Position numbers and translations under genes: made by a program
Part shown: piece after piece, positions 21,955 through 29,728 of the stretch
How positions within the stretch are numbered: position 1 is the stretch's first letter
Layout: the number at the start of each line of letters is the position of its first letter
From: a virus
Length of the DNA: 31,115 bases
Direction: 5' to 3' (one strand)
Virus record (IMG/VR): IMGVR_UViG_3300020478_001125
Span: 1 to 31,115 of that record
The notes under the pieces: model-generated
The model's database searches: none
What the model was told of the DNA's origin: nothing
The model's input: the letters and a program-made list of their open reading frames with translations, nothing else

Positions 21955-22034
21955 CTGGACTAGGACTATTATATTTGGATTTTAAGGACAAATAGTCAAA
22001 TCCAGCTATGCTCGCTGGACACCTTACAGGAGGC
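21955..22034 (+). promoter_or_regulatory. structured 5' leader with alternative hairpins and strong ribosome site
   Basis: The 89-base gap before the 22040 gene holds interlocking inverted repeats: GACTATT (21964-21970) with AATAGTC (21991-21997); TGGATTT (21976-21982) with AAATCCA (21998-22004); and TCCAGC (22001-22006) with GCTGGA (22014-22019). CTGGAC also occurs twice (21955, 22015). The pairs exclude each other, as in switching leaders. ACAGGAGG at 22026-22033 is a strong ribosome site. A promoter may lie here too (TATTAT near 21967), but no clear -35 is seen. Confidence 0.45.
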
Positions 22035-22039
22035 TTTTA

Positions 22040-22597
22040 ATGGCCACTACAACCATTTCTGGAAGCACCACCAGAAACAACGGTGCAACTGTTCTCAACG
22101 GTGGAGACGTAGACACTACCAACACGGTCACTAATGCTGTAGCTTTGCGAAGTAACCTAGACGGCTCCCCTGCTGCCTACGGAACCAAGGTTATTGCAAT
22201 CACGGGCGTTCAAACTTCCAAGGGTTCTGGAGCCATTGCTTATCAGCCTGAAGCTGGCGACCCTCAATTCCTAATTCGCGGATATAGCACAAAGGTCAAC
22301 AATGTTTCGAATACCGTTCTACAGAGCGGTGGCTCCGAAAAAGCTGGTCGTCGTGCTATCAATGCGCTAGCCAAAACCCACAGATACCACATTACGTCTA
22401 TTAACTACGTAACTGGTCAAGCAACCAAGGGTGGAAGCGCGGGAGACGTATCCAACTTCGTCCAAACTGGTGACGGTTCAACAGCAGCTTCTGATGACGC
22501 TGCCAACCCGACACGCGCCATTCCCGGCGAGCTTGTTTACATGCACGGTGCTTTGACTCCTAAGCAGGATGATTATAAGGCCAAAACAGGTGGCTAA
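22040..22597 (+). CDS. probable abundant virion protein
   Basis: I do not recognise the family. The 185-aa protein is rich in Thr, Ser, Gly, Ala and Asn, has only one Cys-free soluble chain, no signal and no membrane segment, and looks like a beta-structured particle protein (decoration, tail tube or minor capsid). The gene stands alone: it has its own structured leader and strong ribosome site, a strong terminator directly after it, and a codon choice richer in GGT, GTT, ACC and AAC than its neighbours, all marks of high expression. Virion role is inferred from these features. Confidence 0.65.
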   Translation: MATTTISGSTTRNNGATVLNGGDVDTTNTVTNAVALRSNLDGSPAAYGTKVIAITGVQTSKGSGAIAYQPEAGDPQFLIRGYSTKVNNVSNTVLQSGGSEKAGRRAINALAKTHRYHITSINYVTGQATKGGSAGDVSNFVQTGDGSTAASDDAANPTRAIPGELVYMHGALTPKQDDYKAKTGG

Positions 22598-22618
22598 AAT
22601 TTAGCATCCAATTTCACG

Positions 22619-22660
22619 GAGGGGGTTGGCTGACAAAAGTACAGTCAGCCCCCTCTTTTA
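22619..22660 (+). terminator. intrinsic terminator after the 22040 gene
   Basis: GAGGGGG (22619-22625) pairs with CCCCCTC (22649-22655) and CTGAC (22630-22634) with GTCAG (22644-22648), leaving a four-base bulge TTGG, then TTTTA. Transcription of the abundant protein probably ends here. Confidence 0.85.
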
Positions 22661-22679
22661 TTGAAAGGCGCGCTTTCCC

Positions 22680-23003
22680 ATGGAATCCGATATTTTTTCA
22701 GTTCCTGTGCTTGCTGGAATAGTAGCGATGGTCATGGCTCTGGGAAAGGTTATTGAAGTTCTAATTTTGAAATCAGTACCCCCAAAGTCAATTCTTATGG
22801 ATGACGAGAGAGATTGGATTCAACATACTTATAAAGTGATATCTAGACAAGATTCTGATGGAACTCCCTTGGTCTATGTCCCAAGAAGTTGGGCAGAAAC
22901 ACAAAAAGAGATGCAGCATATTATGACGCAAATCGTTAACGACCAAAGAAGGATTGCAGATATCTTGGACAGAATAGAGAAAAAATTGGAAAACGAACAA
23001 TGA
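22680..23003 (+). CDS. small membrane protein with coiled-coil tail
   Basis: A 107-aa protein with one likely membrane helix near residues 7-32 (VPVLAGIVAMVMALGKVIEV), a middle region of mixed type, and a C-terminal charged helix (about 72-107) with coiled-coil spacing. Topology and place next to a cell-wall-hydrolase-like gene suggest a holin or spanin-like part of the lysis set, but no family is recognised. AAAGG at 22664-22668 is 11 bases before the ATG. Its stop overlaps the next ATG as ATGA. Confidence 0.65.
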   Translation: MESDIFSVPVLAGIVAMVMALGKVIEVLILKSVPPKSILMDDERDWIQHTYKVISRQDSDGTPLVYVPRSWAETQKEMQHIMTQIVNDQRRIADILDRIEKKLENEQ

Positions 23004-23599
23004 AATTAGTTCCTTACGAAGAAGCTAGGAAGCAAATAAAAGAAGCTGACGTTCTCCTGTTCCGTGGAGAGGGCTTAGTTTCTTGGCTGATAAAAAGATA
23101 TGGCGGTGGAGCGCATAGCCATGCGGCTATGGCTCACTGGGATGATGACGATTTGCAGTGTGTGGAATTTAGAGAGTTCAAGGGCGGAAGGGCCGTTTCT
23201 ATGAAAAGTCAGGTCGAAACTCATCCAAATAATATTGATGTATTTCGGGCTGCTGATTTGATTAGAATTGGCGAATCTAAGTATAATCTTGATTATGGTA
23301 AAAACAGCGTATCAGAACGCATTGGAGATACCATGAAAGAGATTACCGGTCTTGATTACGGTTGGAAGAATTTTTGGAAGCTAGCTAAACACTATGCTCC
23401 GTTTTTTAGATTAGCTAAACAGAACATGAAAGACGAAGAACCTAACGAGGTTTTTGTTTGCAGTACCGCTGTTACTTATGCTTACAGAAAGAATTACCTT
23501 GACCCAACCCCATATTTGGCAGATTCCGCAACTACTCCCGCTGACCTAGCTAGGTCGGCTCTGTTTTCCTACCAGTTTACTATACAAAAAGATTGGTAG
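23000..23599 (+). CDS. NlpC/P60-like (YiiX type) cysteine hydrolase
   Basis: The protein resembles the permuted papain-fold group that includes YiiX and poxvirus G6R-like proteins. Marks are ADVLLFRGEGLVSWLI (16-31), the catalytic His in GAHSHAAMAHW (H39 or H41), CVEFREF (54-60), and VFVCSTAVTY with likely nucleophile C154, then TPADLARSALF (179-189) typical of the group's end. In these permuted enzymes the His comes before the Cys. They cut amide or thioester bonds in peptidoglycan peptides or lipoproteins. With no signal peptide it would rely on the neighbouring membrane proteins to reach the wall, or be carried in the virion. Confidence 0.75.
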   Translation: MKLVPYEEARKQIKEADVLLFRGEGLVSWLIKRYGGGAHSHAAMAHWDDDDLQCVEFREFKGGRAVSMKSQVETHPNNIDVFRAADLIRIGESKYNLDYGKNSVSERIGDTMKEITGLDYGWKNFWKLAKHYAPFFRLAKQNMKDEEPNEVFVCSTAVTYAYRKNYLDPTPYLADSATTPADLARSALFSYQFTIQKDW

Positions 23600-23621
23600 A
23601 ATTATTTAGGATTTGTGAAAA

Positions 23622-23657
23622 GGACTTTCTAACGGTTAATGCCTTATGGAAAGGTCC
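23622..23657 (+). promoter_or_regulatory. hairpin that could cover the protease ribosome site
   Basis: GGACTTTC (23622-23629) can pair with GAAAGGTCC (23649-23657) with a single G bulge. The AAAGG at 23650-23654, the likely ribosome site for ATG 23664, lies in the 3' arm, so the fold could hold back translation. Confidence 0.35.
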
Positions 23658-23663
23658 AGTGTA

Positions 23664-25697
23664 ATGAAAAAATTATTATGTGCTATCGCCCTTGTTCTAG
23701 GGTGTATGATAACCACAGCAGAAGCTAAGCCACTAACAATGGACGAAGCTTTAGAGGCTGTATGCCGAGTAAGCACTAGCGGTGCTTACGGAAGCGGCAC
23801 GGTGTTTGCAGAAGATGAAGATAAATACTACGTCTTGACAAACGGTCACGTCGTTGGCCGCTCCTCAAGAGGCCATGTAGAATTTTTCCAAGATGGGTAT
23901 AAGTCCGCAAGAATTCCATTCAAAACTGAGTATGCGGCCTATAGAGAAGGAACAGCGCTAGACTTGGCGGTTCTTTCTGTTAAGAAAAACTTCTTTGGTC
24001 GCTATCCGCCAAGAGTAATCCCTCTCGCACCAAAAGGCACGAGCATACAACCAAATGACTTGGTTATGGGTGGAGGGTGTCCGTCCGCACAATGGGCTTG
24101 TTATTGGAAGGGTAGAGTCAGAAGCAACACTGGCGCAGTGATAAGTTTCAATGCCGCTCCAATTGGAGGGCAGTCTGGTAGCGGAGTTCTAGTTCTTGTC
24201 AAAGACGACAAGGGAGAACTTCATAGCAGAATCGGCATCCTTCTTGCTTGGCGAGTTGGCGATGGGGCTTGGTCAGACGATGGACCCAATGACTATGGTG
24301 CTGGCCTGTCTCTAAAACAAATCTATGAAATACTAGAAGGCAACGGCAGAGACCATCCAATTGAAACCTCTCACAGTATAGTCAACGACGAGAAGCAGGC
24401 AAAAAGACCCCTAAACACTAGACCTGCTAAAGAAAGACTGAGCCGCACTTGTCCAAATTGCGGTCACAAAATCAGTGACCATGTTGTTATTCCTGAAAAG
24501 GGTGGTCTCAAAAAGACTGCCAAGGGCGAATTTATGTTTTGTCCAGAAATTAAATTTGCTGATGGTGGAGTGGCAGACACGGCTCGTTACTACGGGGGGA
24601 TAAGAGTTGGAGAATTGTACGAGGGCAACGGATTGTTTCCTTGGTGTCCTCTAAACCCATGCCCGCCCCCACGCAATCCTCCACAACCGCCCACAAACCC
24701 TCCTGATGGTGGCGGAAATGGTGGAGGAGGCGGATTTAATCCGTGGCCGGGAAGACCAGACCCCGGAACCCCTGAACCACCAGTAGACCCTCCTATTGAT
24801 TTCAGCAAAGAAAGACAGGAGTACCTTGACAAAATTGCGGGACTTCAAGAAAAACTTAGCAATCTTGAAGCACTATCCGAAAGCTTAAAAGCCGAGCTAT
24901 CTGGAACTACTGGAAATCTACAAAAGTCTCAGGATGAGATAAATGGCCTTAAAGATTTATTAGGACAAGTTGAAGGTCAAAAGCAAACCCTTAATTCAAG
25001 AATAGAACAGTTGTTAATTTTTGTTCAAGATAAAGAAAAAGTTATAGCAGAGCTAAAAGATGGAAGTTCTCATTATCTTGATAATATGACTAATGGCAAC
25101 GGCAATACAGTAGAAAATGTTAGCTTTACTCTAGGTGGAGCTAGCTTAGGTATGCTTGCGTTAAAATACGGCGTTCCATTCTTACTTAACAGGAGACGAA
25201 GAAAAAAGAAGAAAAGAGGAGAAGATAATGACGATTTAGATGACCGAGCGGGGTATGATATTAACGGGGGATGTGATACCCCACCACAAATCTCAGAGCC
25301 TGAAAACAAAGAGTACATTCACAGACACGAACATATTCATAAACATAGACACAAGCATGACAATGAATTTATAATGTCTCCAGACGAATGTCCTCAACCA
25401 CAAACCAGCAACGAGATTGACGATTTGCAGAAAGGACAGCACGGGTTAAATCCGGGCTTTGTTGGATACGGAGTTCCAGTGGCAACGCCGTATCATCAAC
25501 AGCCTGTTGCGGCCCATGGATTGCCTCCTCAGTTCATCAACATTCCGTTTAGCTCAAGAAAAACAGTAACTTCTGAGCAAATCATGACGGTAATTGGTGA
25601 GCTAACTAACGAGTATCAAAACGACCAAACCATGACAATGGGTCAGATTGATACCCTTATCCGTCAGAGACTTAAAGAAAAATTTAATATAGAATAA
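23664..25697 (+). CDS. secreted trypsin-like serine protease with zinc-ribbon-like, coiled-coil, membrane and His-rich parts
   Basis: A 677-aa multi-part protein. Residues 1-21 are a signal peptide (MKKLLCAIALVLGCM, cut near AEA). A trypsin-fold protease follows with H62 (TNGHVV), D100 (ALDLAVL) and S171 (GGQSGSG). Then a CPNCG ... FCPE zinc-ribbon-like stretch near 271-305, a Pro/Gly-rich linker, a coiled coil at about 380-470, one membrane helix (FTLGGASLGMLALKYGVPFL), a basic stop-transfer patch RRRRKKKK, a His-rich run and a C-terminal helical part. So the protease would face the periplasm and the tail the cytoplasm. Start 23664 suits the signal peptide; six earlier codons are in frame. 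Target unknown. Confidence 0.75.
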   Translation: MKKLLCAIALVLGCMITTAEAKPLTMDEALEAVCRVSTSGAYGSGTVFAEDEDKYYVLTNGHVVGRSSRGHVEFFQDGYKSARIPFKTEYAAYREGTALDLAVLSVKKNFFGRYPPRVIPLAPKGTSIQPNDLVMGGGCPSAQWACYWKGRVRSNTGAVISFNAAPIGGQSGSGVLVLVKDDKGELHSRIGILLAWRVGDGAWSDDGPNDYGAGLSLKQIYEILEGNGRDHPIETSHSIVNDEKQAKRPLNTRPAKERLSRTCPNCGHKISDHVVIPEKGGLKKTAKGEFMFCPEIKFADGGVADTARYYGGIRVGELYEGNGLFPWCPLNPCPPPRNPPQPPTNPPDGGGNGGGGGFNPWPGRPDPGTPEPPVDPPIDFSKERQEYLDKIAGLQEKLSNLEALSESLKAELSGTTGNLQKSQDEINGLKDLLGQVEGQKQTLNSRIEQLLIFVQDKEKVIAELKDGSSHYLDNMTNGNGNTVENVSFTLGGASLGMLALKYGVPFLLNRRRRKKKKRGEDNDDLDDRAGYDINGGCDTPPQISEPENKEYIHRHEHIHKHRHKHDNEFIMSPDECPQPQTSNEIDDLQKGQHGLNPGFVGYGVPVATPYHQQPVAAHGLPPQFINIPFSSRKTVTSEQIMTVIGELTNEYQNDQTMTMGQIDTLIRQRLKEKFNIE

Positions 25698-25707
25698 GGA
25701 GATAATT

Positions 25708-26505
25708 ATGTCAGAAAATCTCATCATCCCTACACACGACGCAATTTTGCCGTACATGTACAAGGGCGTGAAGTGGGCTATTCCTAATGTTGGCGACAAC
25801 AAGGAAACCCACAACTTAGCAATGGCTAGACTTTTCGAAAAGGTTGGCGAGCATCTACAGGCTTTTTCAGTACGTACTGATTGCTTTGTTCCCGGCCCGC
25901 CAACGCTTGGCGCTGTAAAGCATCATCACAATATGTTCGTTCGTCTGTGCAACCTGATTGATACGAACACAAAGCGTGACAACATGGAGAGACTTGAGGC
26001 GCATCATATCAGCCATGAGAGACGTGCTTTTAAGATTTACCCAATTCGATACTTCGATGTTAAGAATGACTACTGTCGTCGATGGGTTGAATTGTGTCTT
26101 CAGGGCTTGAGCAACATTGCCCAGCTAAGTGAAAACACTTGGGGCAACGATTGGTCAGAAGCTACAGCGACTGAAATGAAGAAGCTGTTCCGTGAAGGGT
26201 ACAGGCTTATGTGCGTGGAACTTTTCAAGGTTCCCGTGGCAACCGCAGAGAAGGTCTTTGCCGAAGACGGTACTGCATTCTTCCTAACCTCTGAAGATTT
26301 TGCCAACTATGACACTAGCCACATTCCTACTATCGAGTGGATTAAGCATCCTGCTCTTGGTAGTGAATTTACTGAAGACGAGCTTCGACCGATTTCAACC
26401 AACAACGTTCCGGTTGCTCCCGGTGTAGCAGAGAATGACCCCAATTCACCAAATCGTGTACTCGAAAGAGACATGCAGGGCAACAGTGGAGAGGTCATTG
26501 AGTAA
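25708..26505 (+). CDS. abundant unknown protein between two proteases
   Basis: I do not recognise this 265-aa family. It is soluble, His/Asn/Arg rich and mostly helical by eye, with stretches such as KHHHNMFVRLCNLIDTNT and HHISHERRAFKIYPIRYF, and ends in a flexible acidic tail. AAGGAG at 25697-25702 precedes the ATG and a strong terminator follows. Arginine codons include many CGT, unlike the AGA-heavy neighbours, which suggests high expression. It could be a virion protein, or the substrate or partner of the flanking proteases; nothing in the sequence decides. Confidence 0.65.
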   Translation: MSENLIIPTHDAILPYMYKGVKWAIPNVGDNKETHNLAMARLFEKVGEHLQAFSVRTDCFVPGPPTLGAVKHHHNMFVRLCNLIDTNTKRDNMERLEAHHISHERRAFKIYPIRYFDVKNDYCRRWVELCLQGLSNIAQLSENTWGNDWSEATATEMKKLFREGYRLMCVELFKVPVATAEKVFAEDGTAFFLTSEDFANYDTSHIPTIEWIKHPALGSEFTEDELRPISTNNVPVAPGVAENDPNSPNRVLERDMQGNSGEVIE

Positions 26506-26518
26506 TTAACTTTTCTTG

Positions 26519-26548
26519 GATGGCCCCCAATTCGGGGGCCATCTTTTT
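26519..26548 (+). terminator. intrinsic terminator after the 25708 gene
   Basis: A perfect 10-bp GC-rich stem pairs 26519-26528 (GATGGCCCCC) with 26534-26543 (GGGGGCCATC), loop AATTC, followed by five T at 26544-26548. Confidence 0.95.
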
Positions 26549-26573
26549 ATATCCACAGGAAGGATTCTATAAC

Positions 26574-27533
26574 ATGAAACTCTTAGCTACTATTATAACG
26601 GCTTTAATCATCTGTGCATCTCCGACCGCTATTGCGGAAGAGAAAACCTCTGTTGACACAGTTTCACAATTTTTACAGGACGTATCTGTAACGGTTAAAA
26701 CCGGAGGTCTCGGTGAAGGCTCTGGGGTGATTATTACCAGAGAGATACAGACTAAGAGAGGAAAAGAAAAAATTAACTTTATCTGGACAGCAGCCCACGT
26801 AGTAGATGGCCTTCGCTCCGAAAGAAGAATTGTAAAAGCTGGACAAACGAGAAGAGTTATTGAATTCAAAGATGCTCAAATTGTTAAGGAGCTTGTTGAG
26901 AATGGAAGACGAGTGGGTGAGCTTAAGATGGATGCAAAGGTCATAAAGTATAGCGATTCGGAAAATGGGGAAGACCTAGCCTTGTTGATGGTTAGAAAGA
27001 GGGATTTTATATCAAAAGGTGTTGAGTTTTATATCAACAAGGACAAACCGGTTTCGATTGGGACAGAGCTATATCATGTGGGAAGTTTACTCGGACAACT
27101 AGGCTCAAATTCCCAAACGCGGGGTATAATGTCACAGGTAGGGAGAGTTCTTGACCTTGGGACTGGAGATGGTGTAGTATTTGACCAAACTTCATGCCCC
27201 GGTTTTCCGGGGTCGTCTGGAGGAGGAATATTCCTCTCAGAAAAAGCTGGTCCCAACTCTGGCAAATATGTTGGAATGCTTGTCAGGGGTGCTGGAGAAA
27301 CCTTTAATTTAATAGTTCCAGTAAGACGGATGAAAAAGTACGCTGAGAAAGAAAATATCCTGTGGGCTATTGACGAAACTGCCAAAACACCAACCTTGGA
27401 AGAAATCATCTCATTGCCAATAGAAGGAGGAAGCGCCAAAACGACTGAAGGCACTAAGAAGACTGAGGATTCTGTTAAGTTTCCAACATTATTAAACATC
27501 AAAAGAGGTAGCACCAATGTTAAACGTCAATAA
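26574..27533 (+). CDS. secreted trypsin-like serine protease
   Basis: A 319-aa exported protease. Residues 1-21 are a signal peptide (MKLLATIITALIICAS, cut near AIAEE). The catalytic triad is visible as H75 in WTAAHVV, D134 in GEDLALL and S214 in PGSSGGGI. The fold is that of HtrA/DegP-type proteases, but no PDZ domain follows; the C-terminal 60 residues look disordered and Lys/Thr rich. AGGAAGG before ATG 26574 decides the start; an in-frame ATG at 26520 lies within the preceding terminator. It is the second secreted protease in 4 kb, and it overlaps the holin-like gene by 17 bases. Role unknown: virion maturation cannot be done from the periplasm, so host-envelope attack is more likely. Confidence 0.85.
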   Translation: MKLLATIITALIICASPTAIAEEKTSVDTVSQFLQDVSVTVKTGGLGEGSGVIITREIQTKRGKEKINFIWTAAHVVDGLRSERRIVKAGQTRRVIEFKDAQIVKELVENGRRVGELKMDAKVIKYSDSENGEDLALLMVRKRDFISKGVEFYINKDKPVSIGTELYHVGSLLGQLGSNSQTRGIMSQVGRVLDLGTGDGVVFDQTSCPGFPGSSGGGIFLSEKAGPNSGKYVGMLVRGAGETFNLIVPVRRMKKYAEKENILWAIDETAKTPTLEEIISLPIEGGSAKTTEGTKKTEDSVKFPTLLNIKRGSTNVKRQ

Positions 27534-27696
27534 AATTTCTGGTCTTTTCTCATCTCGCAGATTTTGGGTCGCTGTTGGCGGCGTCGTATTTGTAGTATTC
27601 GACGCATTCGGGCTTGGCCTTACAGCAGAACAAGTTAATCACATGGTACTTCTCGGCGGGGCATGGATTGTCGGGGATAGCCTTAGAGCATCATAG
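27517..27696 (+). CDS. small holin-like membrane protein, 59 aa
   Basis: A short frame from ATG 27517 to TAG 27694-27696. The protein begins MLNVNKISGLFSSRRFWVAV, then a hydrophobic stretch (FWVAVGGVVFVVFDAFGLGL), a short turn with TAEQVNH and a second hydrophobic stretch (MVLLGGAWIVGDSL). This two-helix layout with a basic SSRRFW start is very common among small phage holin-like proteins found next to endolysins. AAGAGGT at 27503-27509 is a good ribosome site. Overlap with the protease gene suggests joint expression and a link between protease and lysis. Confidence 0.7.
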   Translation: MLNVNKISGLFSSRRFWVAVGGVVFVVFDAFGLGLTAEQVNHMVLLGGAWIVGDSLRAS

Positions 27697-27704
27697 GTTT
27701 AGGA

Positions 27705-28616
27705 ATGAAGATTATTTGTACCACCGTGGTTAGGGCTGCTGAACATGGTTCTAACCACGGTGGTCTTTATATAATAGATTTAGAAGACGAAAACATAATC
27801 CACTACGCTCCCTATGACGAGAACTTCGTCAACGACAACGAAAGGGGAGGTGAGCGTGGTCTTAGGGGGGTTTGCGTTTTGGACGACAGGATTATTGTCG
27901 CCAGCGCAACCAGTCTAATAGAGCTAGATAAAGAGACTTTCGAAGTAGTCAGAAAACTCGAAGACAGAGAAGTCTTTCGCTCTATACATGAGATATGCTT
28001 TTTCGCGGATTCTATTTGGGTTACGTCTACAGCTATAGACTGTATAGTACGAGTCGATTTAGATTTTAACATCATTGGCTTGTATCAAATAACTGGCGAA
28101 AGCATGTCTGACTACAAAATGTTGACAGGAAAACATGTCACAGACCTCTCAAAGATAAAGGAAAATGACAATTTCCATATCAACTCTATCTCCGCTTTTA
28201 ACGAAAGGCTCGTATTCGGCGGGCTGATAACACATCTGTATGATTTTGATACGATGAATGTTATTGAATCCATGCCGATAATCCAGAACTCAAAAAGCTT
28301 TCAGCACAATTTTTATGAATATGACGATATGCAAATAGTCAACCTGACAGGTTGGCAGAAACTAGGAATTATCAAAAATTCAATTTGCAAAACCGTTGAT
28401 ATTCCACGCTCTAAAGCGGTGAAATACTATGCTGACGAAATTGCCGAGAATAACTGGAACCGGGGATTGGCGAGAAAGAATGAGCTTGTCTTTGTCGGCT
28501 CGTCACCAGCCAGAGTTCTTATGTTTGATATGTCAACAGGGAAGTTTGAAAAGATAATTTCGCTAGAAGAAGATATGCGACACTGCATTCATGGACTAGA
28601 AATACTGGAGCCATAA
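27705..28616 (+). CDS. beta-propeller protein (TIGR03032/DUF4915-like)
   Basis: The 303-aa chain has repeating four-strand units of a beta-propeller: GLYIIDLEDENIIHY, RIIVASATSLIELDKET, HEICFFADSIWVTSTAIDCI, FHINSISAFNERLVFGGL and RGLARKNELVFVGSSPARVL. The HEICFF ... IWVTST, FHINSISAF and RGLARKNELVFVG runs resemble the TIGR03032 family, whose function is unknown. No signal peptide. It may bind a ligand or sugar or act as a scaffold. Stop and next start overlap as TAATG. Confidence 0.65.
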   Translation: MKIICTTVVRAAEHGSNHGGLYIIDLEDENIIHYAPYDENFVNDNERGGERGLRGVCVLDDRIIVASATSLIELDKETFEVVRKLEDREVFRSIHEICFFADSIWVTSTAIDCIVRVDLDFNIIGLYQITGESMSDYKMLTGKHVTDLSKIKENDNFHINSISAFNERLVFGGLITHLYDFDTMNVIESMPIIQNSKSFQHNFYEYDDMQIVNLTGWQKLGIIKNSICKTVDIPRSKAVKYYADEIAENNWNRGLARKNELVFVGSSPARVLMFDMSTGKFEKIISLEEDMRHCIHGLEILEP

Positions 28617-29119
28617 TGGTTAAGGAAATTACTGCGCAGGATTTACAGGACTGGCAAGAACCTTTTGAAAGAATCTTGTCTCATATGTATACCAGCAAGA
28701 CTGGTCCCGCAATTCAAATACCAGAAGAGCATAAGCAAAAGCTTATTGAAGACGCTTTCTTTCTCAAAAGCCTATACGAGCGTTCTGGAGTAGTAGTATC
28801 TAATCTCAACAAAATAATCGAGATTGACAAAAACAATCCTTCTCCGTCAAGCCACATGGAGTTTACATGCAAACTTCTGGGTTTTAGAGGAAGTTATGTG
28901 TACAAGAAGTTTGACGATAGTATTATACAAGAAATGAAGAGAAAAAATATTGACAGCGCAGAAGAAGAAGTCTACGACCTCTGCATAACTAGAGTTCCAA
29001 CAAAGATATCAGAGGTTAATATGCATGATGGCGGATGGTACGTTGTAATTTCTAGACTTACAAAAAAGTTTTCTTTTAGTGTTCGTGCTTATAGGTATTT
29101 AACTGCGGTGAGACTTTAA
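28616..29119 (+). CDS. hypothetical protein, 167 aa
   Basis: I do not recognise this protein. It has a helical N-terminal half (QKLIEDAFFLKSLYERSGVV) and a beta-richer C-terminal half (WYVVISRLTKKFSFSVRAY), with no membrane segment. It is coupled to the beta-propeller gene upstream by TAATG, so the two are likely made in step and may work together. Confidence 0.65.
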   Translation: MVKEITAQDLQDWQEPFERILSHMYTSKTGPAIQIPEEHKQKLIEDAFFLKSLYERSGVVVSNLNKIIEIDKNNPSPSSHMEFTCKLLGFRGSYVYKKFDDSIIQEMKRKNIDSAEEEVYDLCITRVPTKISEVNMHDGGWYVVISRLTKKFSFSVRAYRYLTAVRL

Positions 29120-29120
29120 T

Positions 29121-29228
29121 ATGGGAAAAACGATAAGAAAAAAAAGTAAGCGAGATAGGAAGCGTCTCAAGAATGAAAGACGCACTAGGAATAGTAAGAA
29201 GCGCTTATATGAAGAACATCAGAAGTAG
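29121..29228 (+). CDS. possible very basic mini-protein, 35 aa
   Basis: ATG 29121 lies one base after the previous stop (coupled re-initiation is possible), and the frame runs to TAG 29226-29228. The product, beginning MGKTIRKKSKRDRKRLKNER, is almost half Lys and Arg, like the basic small protein at 5639. The ribosome site is weak and the end overlaps the deaminase gene, so I am only moderately sure it is expressed. Confidence 0.45.
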   Translation: MGKTIRKKSKRDRKRLKNERRTRNSKKRLYEEHQK

Positions 29229-29700
29229 ACCGTCTTGGGACAATTATTTCATTGGTCTCGCTCACTACGTTTCTACAAGAAGCCACGACTCCCAAACTCA
29301 AGTTGGCTGTGTAATAATTAATGGTCAGCATGAAGTTGTTGGAGTTGGGTATAACGGGTTTCCCGGCGGGGTAGATGATAGCGCCCTTCCTACCACCAGA
29401 CCGGGAAAATATCCATTTATAGTTCATGCAGAAGCCAACGCAATAAGCAACCTGATTGTTAAACAGGTCGATTGGTATACAGCTTATATTACACATTTGC
29501 CGTGCGCCACATGCGCAAAACTATTGTGGCAAAATGGCGTCCATGAGTGGTATGTTCCAAAAGGCTCCAAAGCTCACGGCCAAGTAGAAGAAGACCGATT
29601 GGTTTATGAGTTCCTGTCTAAAAATGGCCTTGAAGTCAACTTTATTGAGCCAGACCTGTCGCACCTAAATCAACTGGCGAGCAGCCTGAAAAGTTCTTAG
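29173..29700 (+). CDS. dCMP deaminase
   Basis: A typical deoxycytidylate deaminase that makes dUMP for dTMP synthesis. The N-terminal RPSWDNYFIGLAHYVSTRSH is a family hallmark, followed by VGCVIINGQHEVVGVGYNGF, zinc ligand and proton shuttle H85 and E87 in VHAEANAI, and zinc ligands C111 and C114 in LPCATCAKLL. Start 29173 has AGGAAG ten bases upstream; in-frame ATG 29209 would match the usual N terminus better but has a weaker site. It works in the same pathway as the ribonucleotide reductase at 30376. Confidence 0.9.
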   Translation: MKDALGIVRSAYMKNIRSRPSWDNYFIGLAHYVSTRSHDSQTQVGCVIINGQHEVVGVGYNGFPGGVDDSALPTTRPGKYPFIVHAEANAISNLIVKQVDWYTAYITHLPCATCAKLLWQNGVHEWYVPKGSKAHGQVEEDRLVYEFLSKNGLEVNFIEPDLSHLNQLASSLKSS

Positions 29701-29728
29701 AGTTAGTAAGAAATATAGTGTATATCTA

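Noticed and set aside
21479-21991. 170-aa open frame on the minus strand
   Set aside because: It mirrors the DeoC-like gene, whose forward product shows clear aldolase-type motifs; the reverse product looks like low-complexity read-through.
23664-25697. tail-fibre or tape-measure protein, suggested by length, coiled coil and linker
   Set aside because: The signal peptide and intact protease triad at the N terminus point to an exported membrane-bound protease.
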